DNA of 17,342 bases from NCBI GenBank assembly GCA_049688015.1, contig JBAVJZ010000163.1:1-17342 (forward strand), written 5' to 3'. The translations under genes and the position numbers were made by a program. The DNA comes from CSP1-8 sp049688015. GTDB taxonomy: Bacteria > Desulfobacterota > Deferrimicrobia > Deferrimicrobiales > Deferrimicrobiaceae. Positions 15,273-17,342 of this stretch are shown piece by piece. The stretch's first letter is position 1. Each line of letters opens with the position of its first letter. The notes under the pieces are model-generated. The model saw only the letters and a program-made list of their open reading frames with translations. It was not told where the DNA came from and did not search any database.

Positions 15273-16298
15273 ATGCCCCTGCGGGACAATATCCGGAAAA
15301 AGGTTGACTGGGGGCGCCGCGAGTTCCTTCTGGGTTCCCTGGGATGGGGAATCGCGGCAGCGGGCTCCTTGTCCGTGTTGGGCAGCTGTACAAAAAGGGA
15401 TTGGCGTAGCGACACCTTCATCGCGAAGGTTCACGGTTACGAAGCGGACATCGTCTCGGTTCTCCGGAAAGGATTCCGGGAGTTGAAGGTGGGAGCGGAG
15501 GAGATACGGGGGAAACGGATCCTTCTCAAACCGAACCTGATCGAGCCGCATGCGGGGGCAGGCCACATCAACACGCATCCCGGGGTCGTCCGTGCTGCGG
15601 CCGAGGCATTCCTGCGGCTGGGGGCTTCCGAGGTCCTGGTCGGGGAAGGACCCGGCCACTCACGGGATTCGGTTCTCGTGCTGGAGGAGTCCGGCATGGG
15701 GGATGTGCTTGCGGGAGAGCACCTCCCGTTCGTGGACCTGAATTACGAACCGGGATACACGGCAAGGAATCTGGGCCGCCAGAGCCGACTTGCCACCCTG
15801 ACGCTGCCGGCAACTCTTGCGCGAGCGGACTGGGTTGTCTCCGTGGCGAAGATGAAAACGCATCATTGGACCGGGGTGACCCTCTCCATGAAAAACCTTT
15901 TCGGCCTGATGCCGGGGATCTACTACGGGTGGCCCAAGAACGTCCTTCACTGGGAAGGGATAGACCGGTGCATTTTCGACATCAACGCGACGGTCAAGCC
16001 GCATTTCGCCATCGTGGACGGCATCGTGGGAATGGAGGGGGACGGGCCGATCATGGGCAACCCGCATTACGCCGGAGTGATCGTGATGGGGCGCAACCTG
16101 CCCGCGCTGGACGCCACCTGCGCCCGCATCATGGGTATCGACCCGTACAAGGTGGTCCATCTGGCGGCATCTTCGGGCAGGCTCGGCCCGATTCGCGAAT
16201 CGGATATCCGCCAGCGGGGGGAGACGATCGCCTCGGTCAGAACCGACTTCGCACTGGAGGAAAAGATCCACGCACAAAGGGGGCTGCGGCTGCGCTGA
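15273..16298 (+). CDS. DUF362-domain protein, Tat-exported lipoprotein
   Basis: A 341-aa protein with a Tat-type signal GRREFLLGSLG (14-24), a hydrophobic stretch to 37 and a lipobox-like LGSC (36-39), so it is likely exported folded and lipidated at Cys39. The DUF362 domain runs from about 48: KRILLKPNLIEPHAGAGHINTHP-type start (75 onward), ASEVLVGEGPGHSRDS, VVSVAKMKTHHWTGVTLSMKNLFGLMPG and IVDGIVGMEGDGPIMG, then LDATCARIMGIDP. These are the family's characteristic blocks. Some DUF362 proteins carry 4Fe-4S clusters, but this one has no CxxCxxC motif. Function of the family is not settled. The start is 1 nt after the toroid gene's stop, so it belongs to that operon, and it is the last forward gene before a convergent gene. 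Confidence 0.88.
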   Translation: MPLRDNIRKKVDWGRREFLLGSLGWGIAAAGSLSVLGSCTKRDWRSDTFIAKVHGYEADIVSVLRKGFRELKVGAEEIRGKRILLKPNLIEPHAGAGHINTHPGVVRAAAEAFLRLGASEVLVGEGPGHSRDSVLVLEESGMGDVLAGEHLPFVDLNYEPGYTARNLGRQSRLATLTLPATLARADWVVSVAKMKTHHWTGVTLSMKNLFGLMPGIYYGWPKNVLHWEGIDRCIFDINATVKPHFAIVDGIVGMEGDGPIMGNPHYAGVIVMGRNLPALDATCARIMGIDPYKVVHLAASSGRLGPIRESDIRQRGETIASVRTDFALEEKIHAQRGLRLR

Positions 16299-16326
16299 CA
16301 TTCGCGTCCGGCACCGGGACTCCCTA

Positions 16327-17342
16327 CTATTCACGGCGCCGCATGATCCGGAATCCGTTTTCGACTCCTATCATGTCGTAATGTGTTTGAAGATAGTGTT
16401 CCAGGAGTAAATGTTCTTCGGGGGGGTGTTCGTACCGGGGAAACCAGGTCTTCAGGTTTTCCCCTTCCACCAAGGTATCCCAGAGGACAAGTTTCACTTT
16501 CTTCCTCTCCAGATCGGATATCACCTCATGGAATTGGCTGTCGGTATGATACCCATAGATCAGGTTGTTGTATCGCGTGGGGTTATGGACGTTCGCCAGA
16601 AAATAGTACATCGGGTAATACGGGTAGACAAAAACCTGATCCCCGGGGCGGGTATGCTCCTGAAGGTAGCGCAGGGCCGTATCGTCTTCAAAGCGATACA
16701 TGGCTCCGCTTCGTGTTTCGATCCGGTGGTTCGCACCTGAAGCGATGAGTCCATTGAATGTTCCAAAGGACAATAGGCAAAAAGAGAGGAAATACAGCAC
16801 GGACGTACGGAGCAACTTCATTTTCCCGTAACCGGGATTCCAGAGGACGAGGGACACGATAAGAAGAAATGGCGCCCCGAAAATTGCATGGATCATATCC
16901 ATCCGGTGGATCTCCGATATCCACAAGGCGTAACCGCAGCATACGTATGTAATGGTCGTGGGATGGAAAATCGTGGGACTCTTCGAAGGGCAGCGACATG
17001 ATATCAGGGTGGGTACGGCGACGAGTAACGGCAGGGAGAGGATAACCGCGAAAGGAACGAGGAACACTCCAGAGAGACCTTGGCTTACCGTCCCAGGGAA
17101 AAACTTTTGGAGAATATTGAGCCAAGTAGGCCAATAAAACTCGAACAAGCCGAACCCGTACGGAACAATGTTGACGTCATGGTAATTCGCCAAGGGCCAG
17201 AGAAAAGTGGAGTAGACAAGGTCCGGCAACCCGCCCTGGATGGTAAAGAAAAGGAAAACCGATCCTGCGAGTCCTGCGTAACCGGCGATCAATGGTCCCG
17301 TACGTTTCAAGATGCCCTTCTTGTCGTCGGTTTGGCGTTTGT
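16327..17342 (-). CDS. GT-C-like membrane protein, C-terminal part (5' end outside window)
   Basis: A reverse frame open from the right edge (17342) to TAG at 16327-16329; about 338 residues are visible. At least five membrane segments are seen in the first 200 residues, including GLAGSVFLFFTIQGGLPDLV, VFLVPFAVILSLPLLVAV, the segment around MIHAIFGAPFLLIVSLVLW, and LYFLSFCLLSFGTF. Residues from about RYLQEHTRPGDQVFVYPYYP to the end form a soluble domain, closed by GFRIMRRRE. The visible start looks like the middle of a GT-C/ArnT-type protein (an FLWPLANYHDVNIVPYG loop is typical before the later spans), so the N-terminal catalytic half is probably missing. TTG at 17310 could be read as a start but there is no reason to stop there, because the frame continues upstream. 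The gene is convergent with the DUF362 gene, 28 nt apart, and looks lower in GC than the rest of the window. Confidence 0.65.
   Translation of the reverse strand, partial: KRQTDDKKGILKRTGPLIAGYAGLAGSVFLFFTIQGGLPDLVYSTFLWPLANYHDVNIVPYGFGLFEFYWPTWLNILQKFFPGTVSQGLSGVFLVPFAVILSLPLLVAVPTLISCRCPSKSPTIFHPTTITYVCCGYALWISEIHRMDMIHAIFGAPFLLIVSLVLWNPGYGKMKLLRTSVLYFLSFCLLSFGTFNGLIASGANHRIETRSGAMYRFEDDTALRYLQEHTRPGDQVFVYPYYPMYYFLANVHNPTRYNNLIYGYHTDSQFHEVISDLERKKVKLVLWDTLVEGENLKTWFPRYEHPPEEHLLLEHYLQTHYDMIGVENGFRIMRRRE

Noticed and set aside
16299..16326. Possible bidirectional terminator between the convergent genes
   Set aside because: Only a very short CCGG-type pairing and no T-run can be seen in the 28-nt gap.
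1..17342. CRISPR arrays, tRNA/rRNA genes, insertion sequences, attachment sites
   Set aside because: I saw no spaced direct repeats, no cloverleaf-like segments, no transposase or integrase frames and no terminal inverted repeats.

Overview
GC-rich, densely packed bacterial chromosomal DNA. The gene families suggest a Gram-negative, deltaproteobacterium-like organism (Desulfobacterota/Myxococcota sense): a Tad/Flp pilus locus, a very large exported TPR protein, a TonB-like protein ending in an AgmX/PglI-type tail, a DUF362 Tat lipoprotein and polyprenol-type glycosyltransferases. The assignment is inferred from family content, not from a search. Fifteen forward genes, two of them very small, run in one direction. 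Most are separated by 17 nt or less or overlap; the one larger gap is 123 nt. A single reverse-strand gene closes the window.

Region 1 (1-5038) is the motor end of a Tad (tight adherence) pilus locus: the tail of a TadG-like pseudopilin/assembly protein, TadZ/CpaE (polar localisation ATPase with a degenerate receiver domain), TadA/CpaF (secretion ATPase), TadB and TadC (inner-membrane platform). The Flp pilin, prepilin peptidase, secretin and CpaB are not here and presumably lie upstream.

Region 2 (5060-11135) is translationally chained to the Tad genes: a 33-aa single-span membrane protein with a near-ideal ribosome binding site but a TTG start, a cytoplasmic DUF192 protein, a 1460-aa exported TPR protein, a 105-aa exported protein of unknown family, a possible 16-codon coupling ORF, and a 297-aa TonB-like protein (one TM helix with a TonB-like His, Pro-rich linker, AgmX/PglI-like C-terminal domain). 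Large TPR proteins next to AgmX/PglI-tail proteins recall the Myxococcus Glt/Agl envelope machinery. Here they sit behind a Tad motor, which is the most interesting feature of the window.

Region 3 (11140-16298) looks like a glycan or lipid-carrier modification cluster: a multi-span GT-C-like membrane protein, a SAM methyltransferase, an ALG5/DPM-like family 2 glycosyltransferase, a cytoplasmic prenyltransferase/squalene-oxidase-like alpha-toroid protein and a Tat-exported DUF362 lipoprotein. It could decorate the surface structure encoded upstream or be an independent exopolysaccharide/lipid pathway; the sequence does not decide this.

Region 4 (16327-17342, minus strand) is a convergent, visibly more AT-rich gene for the C-terminal part of a second GT-C-like membrane protein, cut by the window edge. 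There are no rRNA or tRNA genes, CRISPR arrays, insertion sequences or clear promoters in the window.
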